Of a DNA stretch of 64,000 bases, positions 22,040 to 35,445 are shown in pieces (the stretch's first letter is position 1; each line of letters starts with the position of its first letter). The stretch lies in assembly GCA_003194525.1 (NCBI GenBank), contig NBIV01000028.1, positions 372,001 through 436,000 of the forward strand, in the 5' to 3' direction. A program made the translations under genes and the position numbers. The notes under the pieces are model-generated. The model ran no database searches and was not told the DNA's origin. It was given only the letters and a program-made list of their open reading frames with translations. This DNA is from Gracilariopsis chorda. Its lineage: Eukaryota > Rhodophyta > Florideophyceae > Gracilariales > Gracilariaceae.

Positions 22040-23194
22040 TCAAAGTCGGCTTTGTAGCACTTCTGTGCTTTGTCCAAACGGGGTCTGGGCGGCCTTCAGG
22101 ATAGAATCGATTTGCTTACGAGAATATCTTTTGGCCTGAGCTGGCGTCATTTCGCCATTAAATTCTTGAGGGATGCCTGTATTCTGTAGGTCGACCATGT
22201 AGGGCGGAGGTGCCCAGACAAGGGTAAGGTCAAAGGGTGTCTTACCCGTGGACCGATGGACCGGATTATTGTAGGCATACACCAAAGTTTGGACGTAATC
22301 ATCCCAGTCCAACTGGTGCTCAGCCACATAGTGGCTCAACCTAGAGGCCAGCGACCTATTAAAACGCTCCGCTTGTCCATTGGTCTGCTGTTTGTAGGCA
22401 GTGGTCAGGAGGTGTTTTAGACTTAAGGCCGAGCACACATTTTCAAAGACCTTGGAGACAAACTGTGATCCATTGTCGGTCAACAGATATAAAGGCAGAC
22501 CATGGGGGTATATCCGATGGGCCAGAAACGCCATGGCAACATCAGCTGCCCTGATGGACCATAGGGGAATAGCACGGGTCATCTTGGAAAACTTGTCGGT
22601 AATAACCAAGATGAAGGAGTGCTCATGGGTCGATTTCGAGAAGGACCATGGGATGTTCATTGCAACGAGTTTCAAAGGTCCTGCCACGGGGAATAACTTA
22701 GGCTTCCACTGGTGCAGCGCTCGTGTCCCCCGAATTCTAGCGCAAGCTGCGCATCTCCGTGCGGTCTCCATTATATCATTGGCCATGAGGGGCCAATAGA
22801 AGAATCTCTTTAAGGTTTGATACATTCTCATCTCGCGTGGGTGGCCATACAACCGAGGGTAATGAGCCAGGTATAGAAGCATTGCCTGAAGGGCCTTTAG
22901 AACAACGCGCTGCAGCGCCCCATGAGGTGGAGAGCGGCGGCACAATACTCCGTGACGGTCGTAATCAAACAAAGATCCAGAGGTCCCGACTTCATTAGCC
23001 CACTGTACACACTGTTCATCACCCTTCTGGTCGGCGAGGAATTTATAGAAATTTATGGGGGTGAGGTCTCTTATTTCCGCTTCGGCCACGTGGAATTCCA
23101 AGCATGGGTCCTCCCAGTCAATTTTGCATACCATGACTTTAGGTTCTTCTTCATTCCCTTGGCTAGTGCTAGCTTCTCCTACCAGGTCACCCAC
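22040..23194 (-). other. Element B: integrase region (fossil)
   Basis: Shows the gypsy integrase order: an HHCC zinc-binding segment (H-Y-P-R ... C-A-A-C), then core segments with T-D-N-G-S-Q-F and N-G-Q-A-E-R-F-N. Part of a multiply broken element. Confidence 0.8.
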
Positions 23195-23269
23195 TTCCAG
23201 ATCATCGTCTGCATCCTGTGAACCTTCTCATAGGGTGCGAATCTCATCGTTCAATGGGGTTTGATCCGT

Positions 23270-25015
23270 TTCATAGGTCCGGGTACCAGAGAACGCATGG
23301 GCGGCTTTGTGCTTTAAGCCAGGCCTATAGGTAACCTCGTAATCAAATTTGGCCAACTGATCTCCAGCGGGCCAAACGGGAAGACGCATCAGTCATAGGC
23401 AAAAGCCATAGGAGGGCATTGTAGTCTGTCCTAATGTTAAACCAAGTACCCTCCAGGTAAGGCCGCAGGTGTAAAACTGACCAGACAATGGCCAAGCATT
23501 CGCGTTCGGACGTGCTGTAGTACCTTTCAGCCTTCGTTAGCGAACGGCTTCAGTATCCAATCGGTCGATAGTCCTTCAAAGAATCCTGCTCTTGGAGCAG
23601 TTTGCATCCAACCTGGGTTGCCGAGACATCCTTATAGAGGATGTATGGTTAATGTACCCTGGTTAAGGCCAAGATTGGGGGGTTTACCAAATGCCCTTGA
23701 GGCTCTAGTAGGCTTCGAACTGCTCGTTCGTTAGGTCATCAAATTCCGAAGGGGTCTCCTTCTTGAGCATCGCGTTCAGCGGAGAAGCAATCTTCGCGAA
23801 CCCAGGGACAAACCTTCGGTATACATTGCATAGACCTAAAACGGATCGCAGTTCCGTGTTGGTCCTCGGCTGTATCGCATCCCTAATGGCTTTCGTAGTA
23901 CTTTGTGCCACTCGGAGCTTACCAGGGAAGACCACATGGCGAAGATAGTTCACAGAGGGCTGTAAGAAAAAACATTTCCTCTGCTCTAGAGTGACACCGG
24001 CCTACTGGAGTAACCTTGGGACAGCCTTCACATGAGTGAAGTGTTCACCAACTGACCCCAAAAAAATAATTATGTCATCCAAGTAGACCAGGGCAAACTT
24101 CCATTTGACCCTGGATAGTATTATAGCTCGCTGAAAGTTCGCCGGTGCTTTCATCAGTCCAAAGGGCATCCGCGTGTATCGGAACGTTCCCTCGTGGGTC
24201 GTAAAGGTAGTCAAGCCCTTAGCCTTGTCGTCCATTGGTACTTGCCAGTAGTTGCAATTTGCGTCCAACGTGGTAAAAACTTGTGCTTCTCCCAGGGAAT
24301 CATGACAGTCATCCATCCTCGGAATAGGATAGGTGTCCCCTTTGGCCAAATCATTGACCTTATGGTAATCAATTCAAAACCGTACGGTACCATCTTTCTT
24401 GGCCACAAGAACAAAAGAGCTTGCCCATTCGGCCTCATTGGGTGGGGCACGTTCAACTACTCCGGCGGTCCGCATCCTCCCCATCTCTTTTGCTACTATT
24501 TCTCTTTCTTTCAGGCCTGTCCTATAAGGGTGCTGGTACTGCGGCGTGGCTCCATCCTTGAGTTCGATGCGGTGTTTCGTCGCATCTATCTATGCCAGCT
24601 TGCCACTCCACATTCCGGCAAAGTCCTTCAGAAGGTCAATGACCTGTTTCCTATATGGCTCTAAATCCTCACCGAGGTGAATTTCGTTCTCCCAAGTGGC
24701 CACTGGTTCGCTGCTTGACGGCAGGTTTCCGAGCTGAACCTCCATGATGACCACTGGGGCAGGTAGTCTAATGCCAACTACCGTACCTTTGGGCAGCCTG
24801 GTGGGTTTATCGCAGAAATTACTCATCCTAACCGCAAATGGCCTATTGTGTACAACATTCATCACTCCATTGGCCATCAACGATAAATGCTTCGTGACCA
24901 ACTTGGGATAAATCTGCAAAGACACAAGACCTGAGGATTTCCACACTGCAGTGGCCGCCACTTGGGTCATCGATGGTATTACTATCGCCTTGTCCAAGCG
25001 TACTTTATTGGACAC
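23270..25015 (-). other. Element B: reverse transcriptase / RNase H region (fossil)
   Basis: Minus-strand pieces with reverse transcriptase hallmarks, including R-M-P-F-G-L and the Y-L-D-D catalytic box near 24,080, followed by RNase H-like sequence towards 23,300. Broken, several breaks. Confidence 0.8.
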
Positions 25016-25305
25016 CGTCCGCTTGGAGAACCTCAGTGTTGAGGTGGTGGCTTCGGGTCCAGGGCGTGCTCCAACAATGGCCAGTGAAGATCCTCGATAG
25101 AATGCAATTTTTTTTGGCCAGGACAGATAGATTTTACATATCTATCAATAAACCTCGCCCCTAGGATACCCTCTGCCCCCAGGTTCGGACATTAAAGAAA
25201 CCAAGTCCTGACCCTCAGGTGACCAAATTGGATATAAAGCGGGATGACCCCACGGATATCCATTGGTCGGCGCGACGCGTCCGTCACCCTTGGCGACTCC
25301 TTTTC

Positions 25306-27089
25306 CTACAGCATCTTCTCCCAGCCCAACTTTAAGACCTTAGGATGTACCAGGTTTGGGCCTGCACCCGTGTCAAACATGTCAGTGAAAGTCCGCTTGC
25401 TGTTCGTTTTCAGACCAAGGATCCCGTGTACTTTATAATTATCCTTCCGTAGGACACATACTGCGTCCTCAAGGTCTTTCCACTGGTCTACGGCGTACGC
25501 GTGACTGGAGAAATGATAATTTCCGTCTTTCGGTTCCAACTTCTTCTTCTCCTCTCGGTTCTTCCGGTCCGGCGTACTAAGGCAGTTGATATTAGAGGAA
25601 TTGCCCGCCTCTATGCGTCCTTCGGGTCGTTTTCCTGTGGCCCCAGTGTCACGGGATGGTTCTGATGGTCAGGGTGCTCGACCTCATCGACAGGCTCCTC
25701 CAGCATATTGACCTGAGGTTGCTGCACGGGGGTCGTAAGGGGTGTTACGTACCTTGAACTCCCTGAAGTCCCTGTGGACGTCTGGCTAAATGGCCTTCGG
25801 TAATAGCCTTCCGCGCGGCGCACCCAATATTTCTCATCTCTACGGGTCATAACGGCCTTACGGATGTCCTCAGGCAGACATTTGACATAGTCACATGGAC
25901 GAGCCATGGACAGGCAAATGAAGCACGGCTGATTGAACTGCGTATAAATATCCTTCTGCGGGGACACTGGAGACAATTTGGGAGTAGCTGGCGCTGATGG
26001 TGTGGTCGCGAGGTTAGAATCGATGGTGCACCAGATGGGGCTGAAGAGAAGCTCACTGCGAGTGCGTCTGCAGTTTCAGAGTGTTCATAGGCTGAGTCTG
26101 TATTGGTCTGCAACTCGACCACATGGACACTTCCTCCCCTCGCCAGGGGTCTGGCGTGTCCCCAGGTATCCACATCATCCGCACTGCGGGAGGTCCTATA
26201 GGTCTTCTGGTAACCTTCGGCGAACGTCACCAGCTGACGTAACGAAAGGTCCGGATGGGCGGTGTAGTGGTTATGGACGTGGGTCCGTATGGCTGGTAAC
26301 AGACCTGCGATAAAGTATCGCTTAAGCGGACCTTTCGGAAAAAACGTTTCCACAACGGCGGGCACATGTCTAAAGTTGATGAGCAGAGTCCGTTTCGGTC
26401 ACATTAGAACCCTGATGGTATTCAATGACGTCCTGATAGGCATCCACTATGTGTTCATCGGAGGCATAGGTCTCCAATAAGTAATGAACGAACTCAGGGT
26501 AGGTTGCTAAGAGGTCCCTGTCGTGGGCATCCAGAGGATTGGCGGAGTCAGATATCTTGGCAACCACATGGTCTTTCGCTTGACCACTAAAAAAGAACTG
26601 AAATAGATAAATTGCACGTACTTCATGGATACCCTTCTGGTCACAGGCCACTTGGAACGAACTCACGAACCTGAGAACTGTAATGGGATCCTTCCCCGGA
26701 AACTTGTCCTGGATCGTGACTTGCATCCTCTTGGCCCATCTAGCAATATTCTTGGCGACCGATGGGGTGTACTGCTTGGACTGATCCAACAGACGGTACG
26801 GGTCCAAGTCCAAGACCTTCTGGAAAAGCTTATTAGTCGTGGCCAATGGTCTGAGGTGCCTGACGTCTGCCTCATCCGCATCGGTATCGGAGGTGCTGGA
26901 GGAGTCCGAATGGTCGTCATCACTGGAGTTCGAGTGGTCTCTCTTCCGACGGCTCGACCTCTGTGACCTTCGGTTTCTCTTCTTTTTAATGTGGTCTTCG
27001 GCAACTTCCATAGTCCCTCGGGACAGGCACTTCACTGACCCGATGGTCTTCCGCGGCATGCTGACTACCGTATTGACCAATGGGCTCAT
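25306..27089 (-). other. Element B: gag and protease region (fossil)
   Basis: A charged, Ser/Asp-rich gag-like region (26,370-27,089) is followed by a variant cysteine cluster C-x2-C-L-S-x4-C near 25,870-25,930 and a D-T-G-A-G protease box near 25,370. Broken, several breaks. Confidence 0.7.
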
Positions 27090-27897
27090 CTCCCGTGCGG
27101 CCTCTCTGGCTCTGATGTCTCTCTACCCCAGGCGGTGGATGGTCCAATGGACGTTCCTTTTGGTTTCCAAGACTAAGGGCTAATTACGTAGCTGCTCCCT
27201 GAGGTCAGGTCTAGTCTGACCAAAGGAAAACCGATGGTCTACTTTGAGAAACCACTTGAGAGCTGTCGATTTGGGCTACCTGGCGTGTGATTTCCCCCTT
27301 GATGGCCGTGGCGATTGAATACACTAGGAAAACCGAGTGAATGACCTGAGGAATTAGTCAGTCATCCAACACGGAGAGGTGATTGCGAAGTGCCCTATAC
27401 AACTGGTCCCTTAGGAATTGATCCACTTGCACTTCACACCAAGAATGGAGTTTCGGCCATAGGAGGGCGGTGACCTCGTCCACGACTTGGGCATTAAGGG
27501 CGAGTGCGGCTGGGTCCTGAGGCTGTAGTGCAATATTCATTTGGTGACCTGCCGGTTCAACTGTTTGACCCTTTCACGAAAGCGAACAACCAATGGCAAC
27601 TCCCGAATGAGTCGTTTGGGGTTGTCCAATGGTTCAATCGTACGTCCACCGGGACGGCTGCGCGTACTCCAGTGGCCACTTCCACCGTCCTCTCGGGCGG
27701 GTATCGGTGCAGGAGTGTCCGAAGCGGCCACAGTGGCTGCTGGGGTTCCTTTTTGGGTGTCTTTTGTGGGTTGGGTTGTTGGTTATCTATGAGGTCAAGG
27801 TTGCTTTCTGGTCAGAAACGACGACAATTAGTCCAATGGTAGAATTATTATTCGATTTCCTTCGGTTTTAAGATTCTAATCGGCTGTTCTTGTAGCC

Positions 27898-27914
27898 TTC
27901 TAGGTCGGGAGACC
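27898..27914 (-). other. Element B primer binding site
   Basis: GGTCTCCCGACCTAGAA on the minus strand, a few bases inside the 5' LTR. The same 17 bases occur in elements A and C. Confidence 0.7.
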
Positions 27915-27917
27915 GGA

Positions 27918-28440
27918 TGTAATAGAATAGTAGTCCAAAGGCCAATTGGGGATAGTACCTACTAGGGGTAGCGGCTATAGAGTACCAGCCACTAGGGTGA
28001 CAGTTCACTGGGGTCTAGTTGTGTCGTGGGCACCTTTTGAAGTGCAGGCGCAATGAGAGGGCGTTATCTGAGGTTCCTACAGGCCGGGCTCACTCGTAAC
28101 GATGGTTTGCAAGCCTGTGTTCTCTGGGAACTTGGGGGCGACTAGAGGACGGAGATGGTGCTTGCCTTTACTCCTCAGTGGCCGGCTGCACTCACGTCAA
28201 CTAATATAGTCGGCGAGGCGCTCTAGACCACCGATAACTACTACCAATATATTAAATAAAATACGAAACTATTCTACCGTGCACTGTGCTGCAGTGCCAG
28301 GTTCATCGGAGGTCACACTTCAGATCACAATTATCTCCTACCCACGTGACTAATATCGACAAGAGCCAGTAGTGCTCTGGTTCTTCGTCCACCTCTTTGG
28401 CACTTCAGCTTGCCAGTCTGACTCTTTTGCATAGTGTGGG
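27918..28440 (-). repeat. Element B, 5' LTR
   Basis: Aligns along its length with 17,713-18,242 with many substitutions and small gaps. The last 20-25 bases at the outer edge are poorly conserved. Confidence 0.8.
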
Positions 28441-28966
28441 CCATCCCTGCCGGGGCTGGCGCGACCGTTCTTTCACGAATTTGAGCTGAATCCAGGTAAC
28501 TTGAGCTGCTCAGTATAGTGCCGCAGAGGTTTCTTCTAACGGATGACGGTTGAGGTTCAGCTACCTCATTCGTATAATCTGAAGCATCCACTTGTGAGGG
28601 TGTCAAAACGCCCTGTGCATCGGGGTTCTACAAACTGGGATCTGCCGTAACTTCTTTACTCTGCGCTGTGACGGCGGTACTGTTCACAGCTTTCTAGACA
28701 GTAGTCGGTGCGGGGGAGGTTGACGGAGCTTCCGGGTCCTGCACCAGGTTTCCTGTGCTCATTTCTCCTTTGGGAGATGATACATCGCTCCGCTGACGGA
28801 GATGACAGCGTGGCTTTTTTTTGAGGCCACCCATCGGTAGGGCCGGTCGTTTCAGCGTGCTGAGGTAGGTCCACGCGCGCCGTGGTTGCAGGCGATGTCC
28901 CCACATCGGGTTGCCGTGTCACAAGAGTATTTACAAACGGTCGCGACGGCGGAACGAACTTCGCTG

Positions 28967-30358
28967 TTAAGCTGTATTTGCTGGGCTCATCCCCTCTTTA
29001 GCCGGGGCAGCGACAGGGCTTGAAACAAAGTCTGAAGGTGGTTCCACACGCGCTGTGAAGCGCGAGTGGGCTTTTACTGGAGATTCCGAATATTGAAGCA
29101 AAAGAATCGGTAAGTCCGAGAGTCCCCTTGAAGGACGCGCAACGCTGATTGCGTGGGGCAAGGATCCTGCTGCGGTATTGTGAACCGATTGAGCGTCCGA
29201 GGTTTTGGGAGCCAATACGACATCCGAACTCGATTTAGGGGCCTGTAAAATGTGATCGCGGCTGTACCGTTCTTGAGAAGCACCAACTTCCATTACAACT
29301 GTGTCTCGGCTCACTGAGATGACTTTGTAGGGGCCATCCACTATGGGTGAGAGTGTGTGGCGTTTCTCCCTCTCAGGTTTACAATATTCCTTCCTGACGA
29401 AAACAAACTGTTTTGCCTCCAATGACGGGATGTGCGGACGGACTCGGGCATCAAAATTCCTTTGATACGTGCGTTGCGCTCGCCTCATCGAATATTTCGC
29501 GACCGAAACCATCCATGTGAACCAGTCTTTCCATCTGAGGTAATGATTAACAGTTGACGGGTACTTTTCCTGCGTTGGATACGACTCTATCGCCACAGGC
29601 GGTGGGGAACGTGAGAGAACCAGCTCGAAGGGTGATAAGCCAGTAACTCTGTGCACCTGCGCATTGTACGCGTATGTCACGGCATCGGTGTACAAATCCC
29701 ATTTATGGGAGTGCTCAACTGTGTATGCACGCAATGAGGACAACAACGTTCTGTTGAACTGTTTCACGTGCCCATTTGCTTGGAGATGGTATGTCGTTCT
29801 AAACAGATTCCTGACGTCAAGTATTCTACAAACGTCTTGGAAGAAGCGCCTGGTGAACTGCTGTCCGTTATCGGATAAGAGCCTGACCGGTGGACCGTAG
29901 ACGAGAACCCAGTGACGGACGAAAGCTTTGGCCACTGATCGTGCGGTAATCTTCTTTAACGCTACAGTCCGGACGAGCTTCGAGAACCTATCCGTAATTA
30001 CGAGTAGAAACTCATTTCCACGTGCTGTGTGAAGGATCTCACCGAGTATATCGATAGTGACAAATTCCAATGGGGCCCGTGCCAGGAACAGCGTCAATTT
30101 CTTCGCATAGCAGCGCAGTTTGACCAGTTCACCAGCAAAGTGGGTACAAGACCGTAAAATTGCGTAGCAATACAACGCAAGTGCGGGCCAGTAGAAATGT
30201 CGACGTAGAGTGGTGTAGAGCCTCCTTCCACCAGGGTGAGCAGCTATCTTCGAGAAATGCGAGAGATGTAACACTCTTGATTGGAGGGAATGAGGAACCA
30301 CGATTTTAAATTGTAACAAAGAATGAACAGTCCGTACCAAGTATCCTTGAGAGTGCAC
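28967..30358 (-). other. Element A: integrase region (fossil)
   Basis: A gypsy integrase with a zinc-binding segment (H-P-G-G-R-R-L-Y) and core segments V-T-I-D-I-L, L-S-D-N-G-Q-Q-F and A-N-G-H. This is the longest open part of element A. Part of a broken element. Confidence 0.8.
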
Positions 30359-30466
30359 TCAGAAAGAAATGTTAGCGCCTCCATTGAGTTGGGCACGAGT
30401 CTTCGTACAAAACGGGTCACCATATTGTTTGCGGATCACCTCCTCGGGGGTGATCGGTGCGAATGA

Positions 30467-32259
30467 TCAGGTATCCAGTTCGTCACCGTCAGCGACGAGC
30501 AGATTATCAACAATATCATTTGAAACCAGATCAGAGTTTGAATTTTCTTCGATAATAAAACAAGGGATATCATCGTCATCGACGGGTACGGTTTCCGTTT
30601 CTATTCCTAGACGGGATCGGGCATCAGCCTGGATATTTAGGGAACACGTCTTATAGGCGACTTCGTAATCGAACTCAGGGAGGTGCAGTCTCCAACGCAT
30701 CAGGCTGCCCGAAGGTTCTGTGACGGTCATTAACCAACGCAAAGCGGAATGGTCCGTATTAACGGTGGAGTGCGTACCCATTAAGTATGGTCTGAGTGTT
30801 TAGAGAGCCCATACCATGGCAAGGCAATCCTTTTCCGACACTGAATAATTCCGTTCGTGGATGTTGAGTGTTCTACACCAAAACTGACTGGTTTCTGTTT
30901 CTCATCGAGTGTCGTCTGGAATAACGCACAACCAATTTGGTAATCAATCGCATCTGTATCCACGGTATAAGGTAGCTCAACCTTAGGCAACGATAATATC
31001 GGTGAAGAGGTGACAGCCTCCTTAAGAGAGGAACGCTTCCACCTGTGTAGGATTAAGGGGGCCCAGTTTTAACGGCTGTGCTTTTCTGAGGAGATCATTG
31101 AGCGGTCCCGCAATCTTTGCAAAGCTTGGAATGAACCGTCTATACACGTTACATAACCTTGAAAAGAAGCGGAATTCCGTTGGAGTTGTCAGTTGTTTGG
31201 CCCCTTTGAGAGATTTGACCCGAGCTTCCTGAATCGGTAAGCGCCCATGGCAAATGACGTGGGCCAGGTACTTAACCGATTAGGTAAAGAATTCGCACTT
31301 CCTCAGCTTGAGGGTTACTCCACCATCACGCAACGTGGTCATGATTCTACGAAATGATCATCCAAGTTGTTGGAGAAGACTATGATATCGTCAACGTAGA
31401 CGAGATATGATCGCCATTTGAAACGGGCTAGGAGAATATCCAACGCACGCTGGAAAGTAGCGGCAGCGTTCGTTAACCCAAACGGTATACGCTTGAAGCA
31501 GTACAAACTTGAATGGCAGACGACGGGAGTCTTATCACGGTCTTCCGGCCGTACTGGTACTTTTCAGTATCCCCAGTTTGCGTTCAATGTGAAAAAAACC
31601 GTTGCCTCACCGAAAGAGTCGATGTAATCGTCCATTCGTGGTATGGGGTACACGTCTTTCACGGTGGCTGTGTGAAGGCGACGGTAGGCGATGAAAAAAC
31701 CCCAAGTCCCATCGGGTTTCGGAGTCAGTACTACTGAAGATGCCCATGGTGATTGAGCTGGCTCTATCACGCCTTCACGGAGCATTTTATCCAAATGAAA
31801 TTGTTCCTCCTCCTTTGCCTTGGGGCCTGCCCTGTAGGGGTGTTGAGCAATTGGCTTTGTGTCCGGTAACACGTCCATCTGGTTTTCCATGGCCGAAACC
31901 TCTCCGAGGGATCCATTCCACATTGAAGTGAACTCCCGCAACATATTTCGCAACTTCTCGCGGTGTGAATCCGGGACATGTCCGAGATCCAGATCTTCTA
32001 ATTCCTTTACAGGGTTCAACTTGCCGTAAATAGTAGAAACGGCCTTCTTTTCTGAATCTTTCGTGCTTAGCGACTCCACAGAAGAGTGGGAACCCTCCCT
32101 CTCCTTAGCATGAGTCGTATCGTTTGGTTCCTGAATTAATCCGAGTACATTTTCCGCGCACACCCTTGTAGGTATTAAAGCCGTTGGATGCGAAATTACA
32201 GTACCTACTACTTGATTCTTCGTCAGATACTGAGGCTCCTTGCGAAAGTTTGCTATCAA
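30467..32259 (-). other. Element A: reverse transcriptase / RNase H region (fossil)
   Basis: Separate minus-strand pieces match gypsy reverse transcriptase (31,400-32,259, including D-K-M-L-R-E-G-V-I-E-P and Y-P-I-P-R-M-D-D) and RNase H (30,467-30,990, including T-V-N-T-D-H-S-A-L-R-W). Broken, several breaks. Confidence 0.8.
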
Positions 32260-34780
32260 GATCTGAAAAGGGTGTCATTTGAGATTTGAACGACACCGCT
32301 AGCCAGGGCCAATTGATACTTCTCGTACAACGAGATGAGCGGTTGGACAACACGCGATCCTCCTAGGGCGGCAGCTACTGATACCCACGACTGTGATTCG
32401 AGCCGTATGGAGATTGGCCGTGCAACACATAGCTTGATCGACTCTTTTGGAGATGAAAAATCCTGCAAGGGGGCCGGAAGCTGAACCAGCTTGGATAAGG
32501 CACGCCGTAGCGAACGACGAACTATCAGGATGATGGAACCATCTTCTCGTTCAATTTCTCGCGCACGCAGACGAATTGATTCTACGGGGCAGTCACAGAA
32601 GTCACATCCCAAGCTAAAGGCGGCTGCAAGCGTCTTACAGACGATGAAATCAAGCTGCATCGAACATTTTCCAATCCTGATCATCAGAGTAACCGTACCA
32701 GCCGTCCTTATCAGGTTGTTTTTGGCATCAGAAACGTCCATGACGGGTCCTTGTCGGACACGAGAACGCTGTTCAGGCGGTAAGAGAGATTCGACAACGA
32801 AATTGGAGCCGGCACCTGTATCCAGAATAGACAGATGACGCACCATACTCTGGGCGGAAAGGCCAAAGTCAGCGAAAACCTTGTAGTTTCGCTTGGCCAT
32901 TACAATGAGTCTATCCGCGGACCGATGATTATTACACCGTATCCACGGGCGACTTAACTCACCCAGGTGGGCCGGGTCCACGTCTGTGGTGGTCAACAAA
33001 TTCCTTGAAAGGATCTTGACCGGTGAGCGAGGCTTTGACGCCTCGCGCGCCGCTGGCCCCGATTCAAGCGCCTCTCTAAAAGAGACTCTCCCACTCAATT
33101 TTTTCTGAGAGGCATCCGTTTTCACGGGAACAACGTTCTGCGGCATTGGAAAAGCCTGGGGAGCCGGTTGGAAAGAAATTGAACCATCCGCTGGAGCGGC
33201 ATGGTTCGCAGAAGCGGTGGCCAGGGAAGAACCAGGGCTGGGTACCGCAAAAGATTGGACTGGCGTAAACTTACGAGGAAACTCGGTCTTCGCACGCAAG
33301 TATGCAGTGACAGGTACTGATACCTGTTCTTCCGGGGTCAGGGCTTCATAGTTAACAACTACTTGGGCATCTCCCTCATATTCATGATACACTGTGGGGC
33401 CGTGTGTTCATGGTTGTAACAAAAGTAACAGATCAATGTCTGGGGTTTCCCGATTTTTCGGTTGTCATGAAAATTCTACGCCAACGCGCGCGTATTCACT
33501 GAACCAGGTCTCTGGTAGCGACTCCCGGTAGCATACGAGGCTTGTGGGCCGCGAATACGGTGGCGATCTGCATACAGAAATGGACTATCTGGTTCCTCCG
33601 AGGGCTCAGTCGTAGACGGGAGCTCCATTGTGAGTATGGAAATCAGATCATGCTGAGTGAGGTATGAGGTATCAACCTCCCGTCGAGAGTAGTACTTGGG
33701 CAGTAATGAAATTGACGACGGTGCGGCCTCCATTTGTAGGGACTAGGACCTGACTCGGCTTCCAGAGCGGCCACATAGGGCATCTCCTTCCGCCTTTGCG
33801 TACGGCACCAACTGTAAGTAGGTAACCTTCCTCCTGTCTTCTTGACGTTGGGTCACAAGAGTGCAAATAGCCGGATCCAATCCGTCGATGAACATCGTAC
33901 AACGCCCACTAGCGGGATAAACATTGCCACATCGGTGGAAGGCCTTGTTCAGTCTAACTGATTATTCGGTCTCCGTTTCTTTCGGGCATTGCTTAGTATT
34001 ACGCAAGGACAGGATGCCTTCCTGAATTGCGGTTCCTGTCGCGTACGAGCGTAGCAAATACTGAACAGCTTCGGACCAACAGGTGACCCCTCCTTCAGAG
34101 GCGCGAGGTGATCCTCTTACAGAGTTGAATTGAGCTTCTGCAATTCCACGTAGAAAGAACAGCAGAGCTATGTAATCCTGTACTTCACTCATTCCGAGGA
34201 TGTCTACCTCCGCTACCAAGCGTGAAAGAAATTCCAAAACGAGAATCACATCCTCTCTAGTGAAGTTCTGGTGGCCAAACGACAAAGCCACCCGCTTGAT
34301 GCAGTCTTTTACATTCCCGGTTCCACGGGGTGTACGATTCAATAAGGAGGTTTCCAAACAGTAACACCCGTATGGTAAGGACTTCCTGTACAATGTGTTA
34401 GTACACTTTAGTTCCTTCAAACTGGAGTGCTTTTTTCCCTTCTGACGGGCTCGAATATCACTATGAGTGGCTGCTGAACGACGCAAGTGCGATGAACGAG
34501 CGCGACGGTGACCGTTAGCAGACGATTCAGACAAAGCGGATTCCGCAGAGCGGTGAGACTTCACCGATGACCGGGATGAGTGCAAGTCATAGTCGTTGTC
34601 ATTCCGTTTTTGAGGGCGGTTTTTCTTGCGAGCACGGTCACCATGACCATGCGAAACCACGACTGATGGGTCTGCGTCGTTTTTATCACCTCTGGTGGTA
34701 TTTCCTAACGTCTCAAAACGGAACAGAACCCATTGAAGCTTTGATTCAACATCTTTCACCATATCTGGGTAACCTATCAA
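32256..34780 (-). other. Element A: gag and protease region (fossil)
   Basis: The gag-like part (33,962-34,780) is rich in Arg, Ser and Asp. A canonical zinc knuckle C-x2-C-x4-H-x4-C lies at 33,389-33,430. A protease box D-T-G-A-G-S-N-F-V lies near 32,800 in the frame 32,256-33,392. Broken, several breaks. Confidence 0.75.
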
Positions 34781-35424
34781 AACCTACAAAAGTGAATTAA
34801 GATCACTCCTTAAAGTACGTAGATCTTCAGATACACCTCCGACAAGATCGGCATAGATCCTCATACGGAGTGCATCAACCTCATTGACGAGAGCAGAGTG
34901 GGAACTGGCACCGAGGTCTGGGCTTGAAGGTTCTGCACTTGTGCCTCCAACACGACAGGGAGTGCTTCTTTCTCCGCGCCGGCGCGTACGGACCTCCTAA
35001 ACGCGGCATCCGACGATCCAGCAGCTGGGGTTGGGAGGACTTAGTCGATGGCTCTTTACTTCCAGGTCTGCGGTTATCACCATCCGATCGTCCAGGAACT
35101 GACTGCGAGTGCGGGGGCAAATCAACACCGATTTGTCAGGACTTGGGCTGTCCCGAACCACGGGATCCATTTCCAGAACCCATTGGCGGACACTGGAACT
35201 GAGATGGAACGGCAAACAATCAGACAAAACCAAAGAAGATAATCTTGAGTGAGTGACCTTCACTCATAAGAGGTACCATGCAACCAGTTGCGGGAGAAGA
35301 CATCCGAACAATCGACGATCCTCAACGACACAATGGTCACAACACAATTCCAAATTTCAACATGTTATTCGGAAACCACGTAGCTAATCAAGTAAACCGA
35401 GAACAAAATTACACTTCGCTGGTC

Positions 35425-35442
35425 TTCTAGGTCGGGAGACCA
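35425..35442 (-). other. Element A primer binding site
   Basis: TGGTCTCCCGACCTAGAA on the minus strand, three bases inside the 5' LTR. It begins with TGG, as expected for pairing with the CCA end of a tRNA. The same 18 bases occur in element C. Confidence 0.75.
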
Positions 35443-35445
35443 GAT

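Larger units (their letters stand above)
17713..28440 (-). mobile_element. Ty3/gypsy LTR element B (fossil), nested in element A
   Basis: Read on the minus strand: 5' LTR from about 28,440 to 27,918, primer site 27,898-27,914, gag-like region about 25,611-27,089, protease-like 25,306-25,539, reverse transcriptase and RNase H pieces about 23,270-25,015, integrase 22,040-23,194, chromodomain-like remnant about 21,290-21,430, an antisense-oriented frame 18,821-20,538, and the 3' LTR 17,713-18,242. The LTRs differ at roughly 10% of positions by eye. The outer edge of the right LTR is diverged, so its end is uncertain by about 20 bases and no target duplication was confirmed. The element is broken, with many breaks. 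Confidence 0.85.

Noticed and set aside
35421-35443. GGTCT...AGACC hairpin at the primer site as an RNA structure
   Set aside because: The stem is not kept in element B and is only partly kept in C; the conserved part is the 17-18 base primer site itself.
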